From: Enterobacter cloacae complex sp. ECNIH7
Lineage (GTDB): Bacteria; Pseudomonadota; Gammaproteobacteria; Enterobacterales; Enterobacteriaceae
Assembly (NCBI RefSeq): GCF_002208095.1
Contig: NZ_CP017990.1
Span: forward strand, 4,402,001-4,466,000
Length of the DNA: 64,000 nucleotides
Reading direction: 5' to 3'
In this document: positions 30,914-41,083 of the stretch, one piece after another
Layout: the number at the start of each line of letters is the position of its first letter
How positions within the stretch are numbered: position 1 is the stretch's first letter
Translations under genes and position numbers: made by a program
Notes under the pieces: model-generated
What the model saw: the letters and a program-made list of their open reading frames with translations, nothing else
Told to the model about the DNA's origin: nothing
Database searches by the model: none

Positions 30914-31927
30914 ATGAAAACACTAACCTCCATCCTGGTTTCTTCCGTCTTCGCGTCAGCCGCGGCATCCGCTCAAACCCCCAATACCCCAACCCCGACC
31001 GCAGGCGTACAGGCATTTCTTAATGTTTTGAATTCCGGCAAGGGTAAGCCAATGGAACAGATGACCCCGCAGGAGGCCCGCCAGGTACTGATTGGCGCGC
31101 AGCAAGGCGCAAAATTGCCGCCCGCTCAGGTTTCTGAAAAAACGATCCAGGTAAATGGCCAGGCGATCAAACTGAAAATAGTGAAACCTGAAAACGCCAG
31201 CGGCACGCTCCCCGCCTTTATGTTCTTTCACGGCGGCGGTTGGGTGCTGGGTGACTTCGCTACCCACGAACGTTTAATCCGCGACCTCGTTCGCGCTTCG
31301 GGTGCCGCTGCGGTTTACGTCGATTACACCCCGTCACCTGAGGCCCATTTCCCGGTAGCAATTAATCAGGCCTATGAAGCGACAAAATGGGTCGCCGGGC
31401 ACGGTCAGGAAATTGGCGTGGACGGTAGCCGTCTGGGTCTGGTGGGTAACAGCGTGGGCGGCAATATGGTGGCTTCGGTGGCGCTGCAGGCCAAACAGTT
31501 CAATGGGCCAAAGATTCGCTACAACGTCATGCTCTGGCCAGTTACCGATGCGAATTTTGATACTGCCTCGTATAGCCAGTTCGAAAATGGCTATTTCCTG
31601 TCGAAAAACATGATGAAATGGTTCTGGGATAACTACACCACCAGCGCTGCCGATCGCAACAATATCCTTGCCTCTCCGCTTCGCGCCAGCACCGCGCAGT
31701 TGAAAGGCTTCCCCGAGACGCTGATCCAGACAGCGGAGCTGGACGTTCTGCGGGATGAAGGTGAAGCATTCGGGCGTAAACTGGATGCGGCTGGCGTCCC
31801 GGTGACCGTCACGCGCTATAACGGCATGATCCACGACTACGGCCTGCTTAACCCGCTGAGCCAGGAGCCAACGGTGAAAGTTGCGCTTGAGCAGGCAGGT
31901 GCAGCGTTGCATGAGCACCTGAAATAG
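30914..31927 (+). CDS. Exported alpha/beta hydrolase (hormone-sensitive-lipase family)
   Basis: 337 residues with a signal peptide (KTLTSILVSSVFASAAASAQ). HSL-family motifs: oxyanion-hole FFHGGGWVLGD (~residue 105), nucleophile elbow LVGNSVGGN (Ser ~177), acid in TAELDVLRDEGEAF, and base His in MIHDYGLLNPL. A periplasmic carboxylesterase or lipase is predicted; the substrate is unknown. AAAGAGG precedes the ATG. It is probably derepressed by peroxide through the divergent OhrR-like regulator (inference). Confidence 0.85.
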   Translation: MKTLTSILVSSVFASAAASAQTPNTPTPTAGVQAFLNVLNSGKGKPMEQMTPQEARQVLIGAQQGAKLPPAQVSEKTIQVNGQAIKLKIVKPENASGTLPAFMFFHGGGWVLGDFATHERLIRDLVRASGAAAVYVDYTPSPEAHFPVAINQAYEATKWVAGHGQEIGVDGSRLGLVGNSVGGNMVASVALQAKQFNGPKIRYNVMLWPVTDANFDTASYSQFENGYFLSKNMMKWFWDNYTTSAADRNNILASPLRASTAQLKGFPETLIQTAELDVLRDEGEAFGRKLDAAGVPVTVTRYNGMIHDYGLLNPLSQEPTVKVALEQAGAALHEHLK

Positions 31928-31947
31928 TCTCGTCATTGCTTATACAG

Positions 31948-31973
31948 AGCACGGCCCCGGCCGTGCTTTTGTA
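31948..31973 (+). terminator. Terminator of the hydrolase gene
   Basis: AGCACGGCC-CC-GGCCGTGCT followed by TTTTGT, 20 bases after the stop. Confidence 0.85.
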
Positions 31974-32072
31974 TTTCTCCTGCCTGGCCATCCATAAGCG
32001 ACTCATATGACAGGCTTCATTTCCGCCAGGGCATACTGAAACGTATCCCGATGGTGTGGAAATGGATGCAGC

Positions 32073-32900
32073 ATGTTAGCAGCTCAGGTCACTGATAATA
32101 CGTATAAAGGCTGGCAGGCGTCGCTTGCCCTGCAGTTTTGTCACACCCCTGAGAAAACCCTCCTGTACTCCGCCCACCACGTCGGGCCGCTCACCGTTCA
32201 ACGTCCGTTTTACCCAGAAGGCGAAACCTGCCACCTTTACCTGCTGCACCCGCCAGGCGGGATTGTGGGCGGCGATACGCTGGACATTTCCGTTCGGCTG
32301 GACGCCAAAAGCCACGCGCTCATCACCATGCCCGGGGCCAGCAAGTTCTATCGCAGCAGCGGCCCGCAGGCCCGTCTGAATCAGCATTTTTACCTCGATG
32401 AAGATTCCACGCTGGAGTGGCTGCCGCAGGACACCATTATCTTCCCCGGCGCGAATGCCGCGCTGCGCTCCGTCTTCCATCTGAAGGCCTCCAGCACGCT
32501 GCTGGCGTGGGAGCTGTACTGCCTGGGGCGTCCGGTGATCGGTGAGATCTTTAGCCACGGCACGCTGGAAAGCCGCCTTGAAATCTGGGTTGAAGACGAA
32601 CCGCGCCTGATTGAGCGTCAGCATCTTAGCGACGGCGATCTCACGCCCGTCGCCGGACGTCCGTGGCTCGGCACGCTGCTGTTCTATCCGGCCAAAGAAG
32701 AACATCTCGACGCGGTGCGCGAACGGCTCGCACCGCTGGAAAATTACGCAGGTGCAACGCTCACTGACGATCTGCTGTCGGTGCGTTTTCTCTCCGACGA
32801 CAACCTGATTTGCCAGCGGGTGATGCGCGACATCTGGCAGTCGCTTCGCCCGCTTCTCACCACCAAAAATGCCTGTTCGCCGCGTATCTGGCAGACATAA
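32073..32900 (+). CDS. ureD: Urease accessory protein UreD
   Basis: 275 residues. Conserved UreD/UreH features: [34 protein letters not shown] and [14 protein letters not shown]. UreD scaffolds the UreDFG complex on apo-urease and passes nickel to the active site. First gene of a complete eight-gene urease operon, 10 bases before ureA. Confidence 0.94.
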   Translation: MLAAQVTDNTYKGWQASLALQFCHTPEKTLLYSAHHVGPLTVQRPFYPEGETCHLYLLHPPGGIVGGDTLDISVRLDAKSHALITMPGASKFYRSSGPQARLNQHFYLDEDSTLEWLPQDTIIFPGANAALRSVFHLKASSTLLAWELYCLGRPVIGEIFSHGTLESRLEIWVEDEPRLIERQHLSDGDLTPVAGRPWLGTLLFYPAKEEHLDAVRERLAPLENYAGATLTDDLLSVRFLSDDNLICQRVMRDIWQSLRPLLTTKNACSPRIWQT

Positions 32901-32910
32901 GAGAAACGTT

Positions 32911-33213
32911 ATGGAACTGACCCCCAGAGAAAAAGACAAGCTGTTGCTGTTCACCGCCGCGCTGGTTGCCGAACGCCGCCTTGCGCGCGGGGTAAAGCTC
33001 AATTACCCGGAATCGGTCGCGCTGATCAGCGCCTTCATTATGGAGGGCGCGCGCGATGGCGAAACCGTCGCCTCGCTGATGGAGGCGGGCCGCCACGTCC
33101 TGAGGCGCGACCAGGTAATGGAGGGCGTCCCGGAGATGATCCCGGATATTCAGGTCGAAGCCACCTTCCCGGACGGATCGAAGCTCGTCACCGTCCACAA
33201 CCCGATCGTCTAA
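32911..33213 (+). CDS. ureA: Urease gamma subunit
   Basis: 100 residues from ATG 32911, preceded by GAGAAACGTT. Begins [20 protein letters not shown] and carries [20 protein letters not shown], nearly identical to Klebsiella UreA. Structural subunit of the (UreABC)3 enzyme. Confidence 0.96.
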   Translation: MELTPREKDKLLLFTAALVAERRLARGVKLNYPESVALISAFIMEGARDGETVASLMEAGRHVLRRDQVMEGVPEMIPDIQVEATFPDGSKLVTVHNPIV

Positions 33214-33223
33214 GGAGCGCGTG

Positions 33224-33538
33224 ATGATCCCAGGTGAATACCAGATCCAGCCCGGAACGATTGCCCTCAACGTCGGGCGTGAAACCCAACGCGTGGTTGT
33301 CGAAAATCACGGCGACAGGCCGATCCAGGTCGGATCGCACTATCACTTTTACGAGGTCAACCCGGCGCTGAAGTTCGATCGGGAAGCCACCAAAGGCTTC
33401 CGACTGAACATCCCGGCGGGCACCGCCGTGCGCTTCGAGCCCGGCCAGAAGCGGGAAGTGACGCTGGTTCAGGTCACGGGGGCGCAGCGCATTTTCGGCT
33501 TTCGCGGCGAGGTGATGGGCGAGGTGAACCATGGCTGA
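33224..33538 (+). CDS. ureB: Urease beta subunit
   Basis: 104 residues from ATG 33224 (AAGGAG 7-10 bases upstream); a GTG at 33221 would add one residue. Conserved core: [20 protein letters not shown] and [14 protein letters not shown]. It overlaps ureC by 8 bases, so the two are coupled. Confidence 0.95.
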   Translation: MIPGEYQIQPGTIALNVGRETQRVVVENHGDRPIQVGSHYHFYEVNPALKFDREATKGFRLNIPAGTAVRFEPGQKREVTLVQVTGAQRIFGFRGEVMGEVNHG

Positions 33539-35234
33539 GATTTCGCGCCGGGCGTATGCCGATATGTTCGGCCCCACCACCGGAGATAAAGTGCGGCTGG
33601 CCGACAGCGAGCTGTGGATCGAAGTGGAAGACGATCTCACGGTCTACGGCGAAGAGGTCAAGTTCGGCGGCGGAAAGGTGATCCGCGACGGTATGGGTCA
33701 GGGGCAGATGACCGCAGACGGCTGCGTGGATCTGGTTCTCACCAACGCGCTGATCGTCGATCACTGGGGGATCGTGAAGGCCGATATCGGCGTCAAGGAC
33801 GGACGGATCTTCGCCGTCGGCAAAGCCGGGAACCCGGACATTCAGCCCGGCGTGACGATCCCGATTGGCGCGGCAACGGAAGTGATTGCCGCCGAGGGGA
33901 AGATCGTCACCGCCGGCGGGATCGACACCCACATCCACTGGATCTGCCCGCAGCAGGCGGAAGAGGCGCTGGTCTCCGGCGTCACCACCATGATCGGCGG
34001 CGGCACCGGACCGGCGGCGGGCACCAACGCCACCACCTGCACGCCGGGACCGTGGTATATCGCCCGCATGCTGCAGGCTGCCGATACGCTGCCGGTGAAT
34101 ATTGGTCTTCTCGGCAAAGGTAACGGCTCCAGCCCGGACGCCCTGCGCGAGCAGATTGCCGCGGGCGCCATCGGGCTGAAGATCCACGAAGACTGGGGCG
34201 CGACGCCCGCCGCCATCAATTGCTCGCTGGAGGTGGCTGACGAGATGGATATTCAGGTGGCGCTGCACAGCGACACGCTGAACGAGTCCGGGTTTGTCGA
34301 AGACACGCTGGCGGCCATTGCCGGGCGCACCATCCACACCTTCCACACCGAAGGCGCGGGCGGCGGCCACGCGCCGGATATTATCACCGCCTGCGCGCAC
34401 CCGAATATTCTGCCCTCCTCCACCAACCCGACGCTGCCCTATACGGTGAACACCATCGATGAGCATCTCGACATGCTGATGGTCTGCCATCACCTCGATC
34501 CGGATATCGCCGAGGACGTGGCGTTTGCCGAATCCCGCATTCGTCGTGAAACCATCGCCGCGGAAGACGTGCTGCACGACATCGGCGCGTTCTCGCTTAC
34601 GTCGTCAGATTCACAGGCCATGGGCCGCGTCGGGGAAGTGATTATCCGCACCTGGCAGGTGGCGCACCGCATGAAGGTCCAGCGCGGCGCGCTGCCGGAA
34701 GAGACCGGCGAGAACGACAACTTCCGCGTGAAGCGCTACGTCGCCAAATACACCATTAACCCGGCGCTCACCCACGGCATCGCCCATGAAGTCGGTTCGA
34801 TTGAGGCGGGCAAGCTGGCGGATCTGGTGGTCTGGTCCCCGGCGTTCTTCGGCGTCAAACCCGCCACCATCGTCAAGGGCGGGATGATCGCCTGCGCGCC
34901 AATGGGCGATATCAACGCCTCGATCCCTACGCCGCAGCCGGTGCATTACCGCCCGATGTTTGGCGCGCTGGGCGCCGCGCGCCACGCTACCCGACTGACG
35001 TTTATCTCGCAGGCCGCCAGTGCGAACGGCATCCCGCAGCAGCTCAACCTGCAGAGCGCTACCGCGGTGGTGAAAGGCTGCCGGACGGTGAAAAAAGCGG
35101 ACATGATCCACAACGGCCTGCAGCCGAATATCACCGTCGACTCGCAAACCTACGAGGTGCGCGTCGACGGTGAACTGATAACCAGCGAACCGGCTGACGT
35201 TCTGCCGATGGCGCAACGCTATTTCCTGTTTTGA
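33531..35234 (+). CDS. ureC: Urease alpha subunit (catalytic)
   Basis: 567 residues. All nickel-site elements are present: [10 protein letters not shown] (~residue 133), the carbamylated lysine in [13 protein letters not shown] (~Lys 217), [12 protein letters not shown], and the flap [20 protein letters not shown] with its catalytic His. It hydrolyses urea to ammonia and carbamate. Full length with no lesions, so an active enzyme is expected. Confidence 0.98.
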   Translation: MAEISRRAYADMFGPTTGDKVRLADSELWIEVEDDLTVYGEEVKFGGGKVIRDGMGQGQMTADGCVDLVLTNALIVDHWGIVKADIGVKDGRIFAVGKAGNPDIQPGVTIPIGAATEVIAAEGKIVTAGGIDTHIHWICPQQAEEALVSGVTTMIGGGTGPAAGTNATTCTPGPWYIARMLQAADTLPVNIGLLGKGNGSSPDALREQIAAGAIGLKIHEDWGATPAAINCSLEVADEMDIQVALHSDTLNESGFVEDTLAAIAGRTIHTFHTEGAGGGHAPDIITACAHPNILPSSTNPTLPYTVNTIDEHLDMLMVCHHLDPDIAEDVAFAESRIRRETIAAEDVLHDIGAFSLTSSDSQAMGRVGEVIIRTWQVAHRMKVQRGALPEETGENDNFRVKRYVAKYTINPALTHGIAHEVGSIEAGKLADLVVWSPAFFGVKPATIVKGGMIACAPMGDINASIPTPQPVHYRPMFGALGAARHATRLTFISQAASANGIPQQLNLQSATAVVKGCRTVKKADMIHNGLQPNITVDSQTYEVRVDGELITSEPADVLPMAQRYFLF

Positions 35235-35243
35235 GGAGTGATG

Positions 35244-35708
35244 ATGATCTATTTAACCCAACGCCTGGACCATGCGCATCCGATTACCGCCAGCGTCACG
35301 CTGCCGATTGACGTGCGGGTGAAAAGCCGCGCCCGCGTAGCGCTGAACGACGGCCGCGAAGCCGGGCTGATGCTGCCGCGCGGCCTGCTGCTGCGTGGGG
35401 GCGACCTGCTGACGACCGACGACGGCAGCGAGGTCATCGAAGTGATCGCCGCCCCGGAGTCGGTTTCCGTGGTGCGCTGCGCCGATCCGTTCCTGCTCGC
35501 CCGCGCCTGCTACCACCTGGGCAACCGCCACGTGCCGCTACAGGTCATGCCCGGCGAGCTGCGCTATCACCACGACCACGTTCTCGACGACATGCTGCGC
35601 CAGTTCGGGCTGGACGTGACCTACGCCAGCCTGCCGTTTGAACCGGAAGCGGGCGCGTACGCCAGCGATGCCCACAGCCACAGCCATTCTCACGCTCATT
35701 CACATTAA
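35244..35708 (+). CDS. ureE: Urease nickel metallochaperone UreE
   Basis: 154 residues from ATG 35244 (GAGGAG upstream; ATG 35241 and GTG 35238 are also in frame). YLTQRL at the start, central GELRYHHDHVLDDMLRQFG with the nickel-binding HxH region, and a His-rich C-terminal tail of alternating Ser/Ala and His that stores nickel. Follows ureC by 9 bases. Confidence 0.94.
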   Translation: MIYLTQRLDHAHPITASVTLPIDVRVKSRARVALNDGREAGLMLPRGLLLRGGDLLTTDDGSEVIEVIAAPESVSVVRCADPFLLARACYHLGNRHVPLQVMPGELRYHHDHVLDDMLRQFGLDVTYASLPFEPEAGAYASDAHSHSHSHAHSH

Positions 35709-35717
35709 GGATCCATC

Positions 35718-36257
35718 ATGCGCAAGTATTTACCGCTGTTACTGCTGGCTTTTTCCGTTCCCGCCCTCGCGCATCCCGGTCACGGTACCGACAGCTTCCA
35801 GGCCGGATTTCTCCACCCGCTGACAGGGCTCGATCACCTGCTGATGCTGGCGGGCGCGGGCGTGCTCTCGGCCCTGAGCGGTCGCAAACTCCTGCTGCCG
35901 TTTGCCACCCTCGGGATGATGCTTGTCGGCGCCATTGCGGGCAGCCTGCTCGGCGGCTTCAGCGGCATGGAGATGCTGATTATCGCCTCGCTGGCGGTAT
36001 CCGGCGTGATGATGTTTAAAACTGAAAACCGCCTGCTGCTGGCGGTGCCTGCCCTGGCGATGTTCCACGGCTGGGCGCACGGCGTGGAGATGTCCGGCCA
36101 CAGCTTCTGGCTCTTCACCAGCGGCTTTATGCTCGCCAGCGCCACGGTGCTGTGCGCCAGCTTTGCCGCGGGGCTGCTGCTGCGCCGTCACGACGGCCTG
36201 CGTAAAACCTTCGGCGGCGGGCTGATCGTCTCTGCCCTGCTGGCGCTGATGAGCTGA
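35718..36257 (+). CDS. ureJ: HupE/UreJ-family nickel permease
   Basis: 179 residues. Hydrophobic N-terminus ([20 protein letters not shown]), then [20 protein letters not shown], the HupE/UreJ His/Asp metal motif, and about five further TM segments. It probably brings nickel (or cobalt) across the inner membrane for urease. Its stop overlaps the ureF start by 1 base. The classical Klebsiella operon is ureDABCEFG without this gene, so its insertion between ureE and ureF is notable. Confidence 0.86.
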   Translation: MRKYLPLLLLAFSVPALAHPGHGTDSFQAGFLHPLTGLDHLLMLAGAGVLSALSGRKLLLPFATLGMMLVGAIAGSLLGGFSGMEMLIIASLAVSGVMMFKTENRLLLAVPALAMFHGWAHGVEMSGHSFWLFTSGFMLASATVLCASFAAGLLLRRHDGLRKTFGGGLIVSALLALMS

Positions 36258-36931
36258 TGGAGCACGCCCGCCAGAGGCTGCGCCTGATGCAGCTCTCCAG
36301 CAGCAGCCTGCCGGTCGGGTCGTTTACCTGGTCGCAGGGGCTGGAGTGGGCCGTTGAGGCAGGCTGGGTCACCGACGCCGACGCGTTCAAACGCTGGCAA
36401 ATCCAGCAGATGGAGCAGAGCTTTTTCTGCGTCGATCTGCCGCTGTTTATCCGTCTTTATCAGGCCTGTGAGCAACGCTCTCTTACAAATGCAAAACGCT
36501 GGACGGCATACCTTCTCGCCTGCCGGGAAACGCGCGAGCTGCGCGAAGAGGAGCGCAACCGCGGGGCGGCGTTTACGCGGCTGATTAAGAGCTGGGAACC
36601 TGACTGTCCGCCCGAATGGCTGCCGCTGTTTATGCAAAGCCAGCTCTGCGGCATGGCCTGGCTCGGCGTGCGCTGGGGCATTAGCGCGCGCGAGCTGGCG
36701 CTGAGCCTCGGCTACAGCTGGATGGAGAGCGCGGTCATGGCGGGCGTCAAGCTGGTGCCGTTTGGGCAACAGGCCGCGCAGCAGCTGATTATCGAACTGG
36801 GCGACCATTACGCCGCCGGGCTTGAACAGGCATTTTTGCGTAGCGACGACGCGCTGGGGGCAGCAACGCCGCTGTCCGCCATCGCCTCCGCGCGCCACGA
36901 AACCCAATATTCACGACTATTCCGTTCCTGA
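36257..36931 (+). CDS. ureF: Urease accessory protein UreF
   Basis: 224 residues, all-helical. Conserved [20 protein letters not shown] at the N-terminus and [20 protein letters not shown] at the C-terminus. It gates the GTPase activity of UreG within the UreDFG activation complex. Confidence 0.94.
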   Translation: MEHARQRLRLMQLSSSSLPVGSFTWSQGLEWAVEAGWVTDADAFKRWQIQQMEQSFFCVDLPLFIRLYQACEQRSLTNAKRWTAYLLACRETRELREEERNRGAAFTRLIKSWEPDCPPEWLPLFMQSQLCGMAWLGVRWGISARELALSLGYSWMESAVMAGVKLVPFGQQAAQQLIIELGDHYAAGLEQAFLRSDDALGAATPLSAIASARHETQYSRLFRS

Positions 36932-36940
36932 GGAGTCAAC

Positions 36941-37558
36941 ATGGCTGATTACAAACATCCCCTGCGCGTGGGCGTGGGCGGCCCGGTAGGGTCGGGCAAA
37001 ACCGCGCTGCTGGAAGCGCTCTGCAAGGCGATGCGCGACACGTATCATCTTGCGGTGGTGACCAACGATATCTACACCAAAGAGGATCAGCGCATCCTGA
37101 CCGAGGCAGGCGCGCTGGAGCCGGAGCGCATCGTGGGCGTAGAGACGGGAGGCTGCCCGCATACCGCCATTCGTGAAGATGCCTCGATGAACCTGGCGGC
37201 GGTGGAAGCGTTAAGCGAGAAGTTCGGCAATCTGGATCTGATCTTCGTTGAAAGCGGCGGAGACAACCTGAGCGCGACGTTCAGCCCGGAGCTGGCGGAT
37301 CTGACCATTTACGTGATCGACGTGGCCGAAGGGGAAAAAATCCCGCGTAAAGGCGGGCCGGGGATCACCAAATCCGATTTTCTGGTGATCAATAAAACTG
37401 ACCTCGCGCCGTACGTCGGCGCGTCGCTGGAGGTGATGGAGCGCGACACTAACCGCATGCGCGGCGAGCGTCCGTGGACCTTTACCAACCTGAAGGCGGG
37501 TGACGGGTTAGCGACGATAATTGCGTTCCTGGAAGAGAAAGGGATGCTGCGGGTGTAG
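36941..37558 (+). CDS. ureG: Urease accessory GTPase UreG
   Basis: 205 residues. SIMIBI GTPase: P-loop [17 protein letters not shown] (~residue 10), the nickel-binding CPH motif in [17 protein letters not shown] (~residue 70), and NKTD at G4. It delivers nickel to urease with GTP hydrolysis. Last gene of the operon. Confidence 0.96.
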   Translation: MADYKHPLRVGVGGPVGSGKTALLEALCKAMRDTYHLAVVTNDIYTKEDQRILTEAGALEPERIVGVETGGCPHTAIREDASMNLAAVEALSEKFGNLDLIFVESGGDNLSATFSPELADLTIYVIDVAEGEKIPRKGGPGITKSDFLVINKTDLAPYVGASLEVMERDTNRMRGERPWTFTNLKAGDGLATIIAFLEEKGMLRV

Positions 37559-37565
37559 TCAAACG

Positions 37566-37603
37566 ATCCCCTCTCCCTGTGGGGAGAGGGTTAGGGTGAG
37601 GGA
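37566..37603. repeat. CCCTCTCC-type intergenic repeat
   Basis: TCCCCTCTCCCTGTGGGGAG followed by AGGGTTAGGGTGAGGGAT between ureG and the convergent tsaD, ending at the tsaD stop codon, as the copy at 7451 does for parE. Confidence 0.75.
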
Positions 37604-38617
37604 TTACGCCTCCGGCAGTTCCGCCAGCGGCCAGCGCGGGCGCACGGACACGCTGAGGTCGGACGTTGCGCCCGCGTTCAGGCGCACCATTCCCGCGTAA
37701 GCGATCATCGCGCCGTTGTCGGTGCAGAATTCCGGACGGGCATAGAACACTTCCCCGCGACGCTTTTGCATCATCTCGGCGAGCTTCGCGCGCAGCGTGC
37801 GGTTAGCGCTGACGCCACCCGCCATCACCAGACGCTTAAAGCCGGTCTGATCCAGCGCGCGCTTGCACTTGATCATCAGCGTGTCCACCACAGCATCTTC
37901 GAACGCGCGGGCGATATCGGCGCGGGTCTGCTCGCTGTCATCGTTGTTGCGAATCGTATTCGCCGCGAAGGTTTTCAACCCGGAGAAGCTGAAATCCAGC
38001 CCCGGACGGTCGGTCATCGGACGCGGGAAGACAAAGCGCCCTTCCGTTCCCTGCGACGCCATTTTTGACAGCATCGGGCCGCCAGGATAATCCAGACCCA
38101 GCAGCTTGGCGGTTTTGTCGAACGCTTCACCGGCGGCGTCATCGATCGATTCGCCCAGCAGCTCGTACTTGCCAATGCCCGTTACGCTAATCAGCTGCGT
38201 ATGGCCGCCGGAGACCAGCAGCGCCACAAACGGGAATTCAGGCGGATTCTCTTCCAGCATCGGCGCCAGAAGGTGCCCTTCCATATGGTGAACCGGGATC
38301 GCCGGCACATCCCACGCAAACGCCAGTGAACGGCCAACCGTTGCGCCAACCAGCAGCGCGCCGACCAGACCAGGGCCTGCGGTGTAAGCCACTGCATCAA
38401 TCTCTTTTGCCGTTAATCCCGCTTCTTTCAGCGCCGCCTGAATCAGGGGAACCGTTTTACGCACGTGGTCACGAGAGGCCAGTTCAGGTACGACGCCGCC
38501 GTAGTCAGCGTGCAATTTCACCTGACTATACAGCTGGTTGGCCAGAAGCCCTTTTTCGTCGTCGTAAATGGCGATGCCGGTTTCATCGCAGGATGTTTCA
38601 ATACCCAGTACACGCAT
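37604..38617 (-). CDS. tsaD: tRNA N6-adenosine threonylcarbamoyltransferase
   Basis: 337 residues, E. coli length. ASKHA-fold kinase-like: [19 protein letters not shown] at the start, metal-binding [11 protein letters not shown] (~residue 110), [11 protein letters not shown] and a C-terminal [13 protein letters not shown]. With TsaB, TsaC and TsaE it makes t6A37 in ANN-decoding tRNAs. Divergent from rpsU, as in E. coli. Confidence 0.97.
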   Translation of the reverse strand: MRVLGIETSCDETGIAIYDDEKGLLANQLYSQVKLHADYGGVVPELASRDHVRKTVPLIQAALKEAGLTAKEIDAVAYTAGPGLVGALLVGATVGRSLAFAWDVPAIPVHHMEGHLLAPMLEENPPEFPFVALLVSGGHTQLISVTGIGKYELLGESIDDAAGEAFDKTAKLLGLDYPGGPMLSKMASQGTEGRFVFPRPMTDRPGLDFSFSGLKTFAANTIRNNDDSEQTRADIARAFEDAVVDTLMIKCKRALDQTGFKRLVMAGGVSANRTLRAKLAEMMQKRRGEVFYARPEFCTDNGAMIAYAGMVRLNAGATSDLSVSVRPRWPLAELPEA

Positions 38618-38814
38618 GACTTGTTTTACCTCGTTTCAATACCGCGCAGTGTAGAGCCTGGGCGGGTTGATGTAAAACTTTGTTCGCCCCAGGAAGAAGG
38701 CTCGTGTATACTCCTCACCCTTATTAAAGTCCCTTTCAAAATCGCATCGGTGCTTTACAAAGCAGCAGCATTTGCAGTAAAATTCCGCACCATTTTGAAA
38801 TAAGCTGGCGTTGA

Positions 38815-39069
<255 letters not shown>

Positions 39070-39118
39070 TTGGTTGAGGGCCTCAGCCCTCAATTGACAG
39101 ACAGAGTAATAGTCGTAA

Positions 39119-39155
39119 GGCCGTGCTTCCGGAAGGAATGCGCGGCTTGTTTTCG
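39119..39155 (+). terminator. Intra-operon terminator T1 between rpsU and dnaG
   Basis: GGCCGTGCTTCCGGAAGGAA then TGCGCGGC forms an interrupted stem, followed by TTGTTTTCGTTT. This corresponds to the known partial terminator that lowers dnaG and rpoD relative to rpsU in E. coli. Confidence 0.75.
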
Positions 39156-39184
39156 TTTATAAGTCGCTTAAAATTTTGGGGCAT

Positions 39185-40930
39185 ATGGCCGGAAGAATCC
39201 CACGCGTTTTCATCAATGACCTGCTTGCCAGAACCGACATCGTCGATCTCATCGACGCGCGGGTAAAGCTAAAAAAGCAGGGCAAGAACTACCATGCGTG
39301 CTGTCCGTTCCATAACGAAAAAACCCCCTCCTTCACCGTAAACGGTGAAAAGCAGTTCTACCATTGCTTCGGCTGTGGCGCACACGGTAATGCCGTCGAT
39401 TTTTTAATGAACTACGACAAGCTCGAGTTCGTTGAAACCGTCGAAGAGCTGGCGGCGATGCATAACCTTGAAGTGCCGTATGAAGCAGGCAGTGGGCCAA
39501 GTCAGATCGAGCGCCATCAACGGCAAACGCTGTATCAACTGATGGATGGCCTGAATTCGTTTTACCAACAGTCTCTTAAGCAATCTGCGGCTGAGCCTGC
39601 GCGTCAGTATCTGAACAAGCGCGGCTTGAGCGACGATGTCATTGCGCGTTTCGCTATTGGTTACGCCCCGCCCGGCTGGGACAACGTGTTAAAGCGTTTT
39701 GGCGGCAATAGCGAAGATCGTAAGTCACTCATCGATGCAGGCATGCTGGTCACTAACGACCAGGGACGAAGCTACGACCGCTTCCGCGAACGGGTGATGT
39801 TCCCGATCCGCGACAAGCGTGGCCGGGTAATAGGTTTTGGTGGTCGCGTGCTGGGTGATGCCCTGCCGAAATACCTCAACTCCCCGGAAACCGATATTTT
39901 CCATAAGGGCCGCCAGCTGTACGGCCTTTATGAGGCGCAGCAGAATAATGCGGAACCTCAGCGTCTTCTGGTCGTCGAAGGCTATATGGACGTCGTGGCA
40001 CTGGCGCAGTACGACATCAACTACGCGGTTGCGTCGTTAGGGACGTCCACCACCGCCGATCATATTCAACTGCTGTTCCGGGTGACCAACAACGTCATCT
40101 GCTGTTACGACGGTGACCGCGCAGGGCGCGACGCCGCCTGGCGCGCGCTGGAAACCGCGCTGCCGTATATGACCGACGGGCGTCAGCTACGCTTTATGTT
40201 TCTGCCCGACGGCGAAGACCCGGATACGCTGGTGCGTAAAGAGGGCAAAGCGGCGTTTGAAGCGCGGATGGAGCAGGCTCAGCCGCTCTCCACGTTTTTG
40301 TTTAACAGCCTGATGCCGCAGGTCGATTTGAGTACCCCTGACGGGCGCGCGCAGCTCAGCACGCTGGCGCTGCCGTTAATCAGCCAGGTGCCCGGCGAAA
40401 CGCTGCGCATCTATCTGCGTCAGGAGTTAGGCAACAAGCTCGGCATTCTGGATGACAGCCAGCTTGAACGTTTAATGCCAAAACAGGCTGAAAACGGTGC
40501 GGTTCGGCCCGCACCTCAGCTAAAACGCACAACCATGCGTATACTGATAGGGTTGCTGGTCCAAAACCCCGAGCTTGCGCCGCAGGTGCCGTCGCTGGCG
40601 GGTTTAAACCACGAAAAATTGCCCGGGCTTGGCTTATTTTCAGAACTGGTCAACACGTGTTTGTCTCAGCCAGGTCTGACCACCGGACAACTTTTAGAGC
40701 ATTATCGCGGCACAAAAGAGGCCGCTACCCTTGAAAAATTGTCGATGTGGGACGATATAGCAGATAAGGACATTGCAGAAAAAACGTTCACCGACTCACT
40801 CAACCATATGTTTGATTCGATGCTTGAGCTGCGCCAGGAAGAGTTGATAGCTCGCGAGCGCACACACGGTTTAAGCAGCGAAGAACGCCGGGAGCTTTGG
40901 ATGATTAACCAGGAACTGGCGAAGAAATAA
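39185..40930 (+). CDS. dnaG: DNA primase
   Basis: 581 residues from ATG 39185, the E. coli length; a TTG three codons upstream is not needed. N-terminal CHC2 zinc finger (CCPFHNEKTPSFTV ... YHCFGCGAHG), TOPRIM core (LLVVEGYMDVVAL and the acidic CCYDGDRAGRDAA), and a C-terminal DnaB-binding domain (~450-581). It synthesises RNA primers at the replication fork. Confidence 0.98.
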   Translation: MAGRIPRVFINDLLARTDIVDLIDARVKLKKQGKNYHACCPFHNEKTPSFTVNGEKQFYHCFGCGAHGNAVDFLMNYDKLEFVETVEELAAMHNLEVPYEAGSGPSQIERHQRQTLYQLMDGLNSFYQQSLKQSAAEPARQYLNKRGLSDDVIARFAIGYAPPGWDNVLKRFGGNSEDRKSLIDAGMLVTNDQGRSYDRFRERVMFPIRDKRGRVIGFGGRVLGDALPKYLNSPETDIFHKGRQLYGLYEAQQNNAEPQRLLVVEGYMDVVALAQYDINYAVASLGTSTTADHIQLLFRVTNNVICCYDGDRAGRDAAWRALETALPYMTDGRQLRFMFLPDGEDPDTLVRKEGKAAFEARMEQAQPLSTFLFNSLMPQVDLSTPDGRAQLSTLALPLISQVPGETLRIYLRQELGNKLGILDDSQLERLMPKQAENGAVRPAPQLKRTTMRILIGLLVQNPELAPQVPSLAGLNHEKLPGLGLFSELVNTCLSQPGLTTGQLLEHYRGTKEAATLEKLSMWDDIADKDIAEKTFTDSLNHMFDSMLELRQEELIARERTHGLSSEERRELWMINQELAKK

Positions 40931-41083
40931 AAAATTTAACGGCTTAAGTGCCGAATATCGATCGGGAAGCCCCCGGCAGCCGCACTGAGAGGCAGCGGCA
41001 AAAATATAAGTACGCCCTCGCTTTAAAGGTTGGCAGCCCCATCGCCGACACCAATCAAACGAATTAAGTGTGGATACCGTCTT

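Noticed and set aside
32033..32046. Possible NAC site (ATA...TAT) upstream of ureD
   Set aside because: The spacing is 8 bases, one short of the ATA-N9-TAT consensus, and the motif is too short to stand alone.
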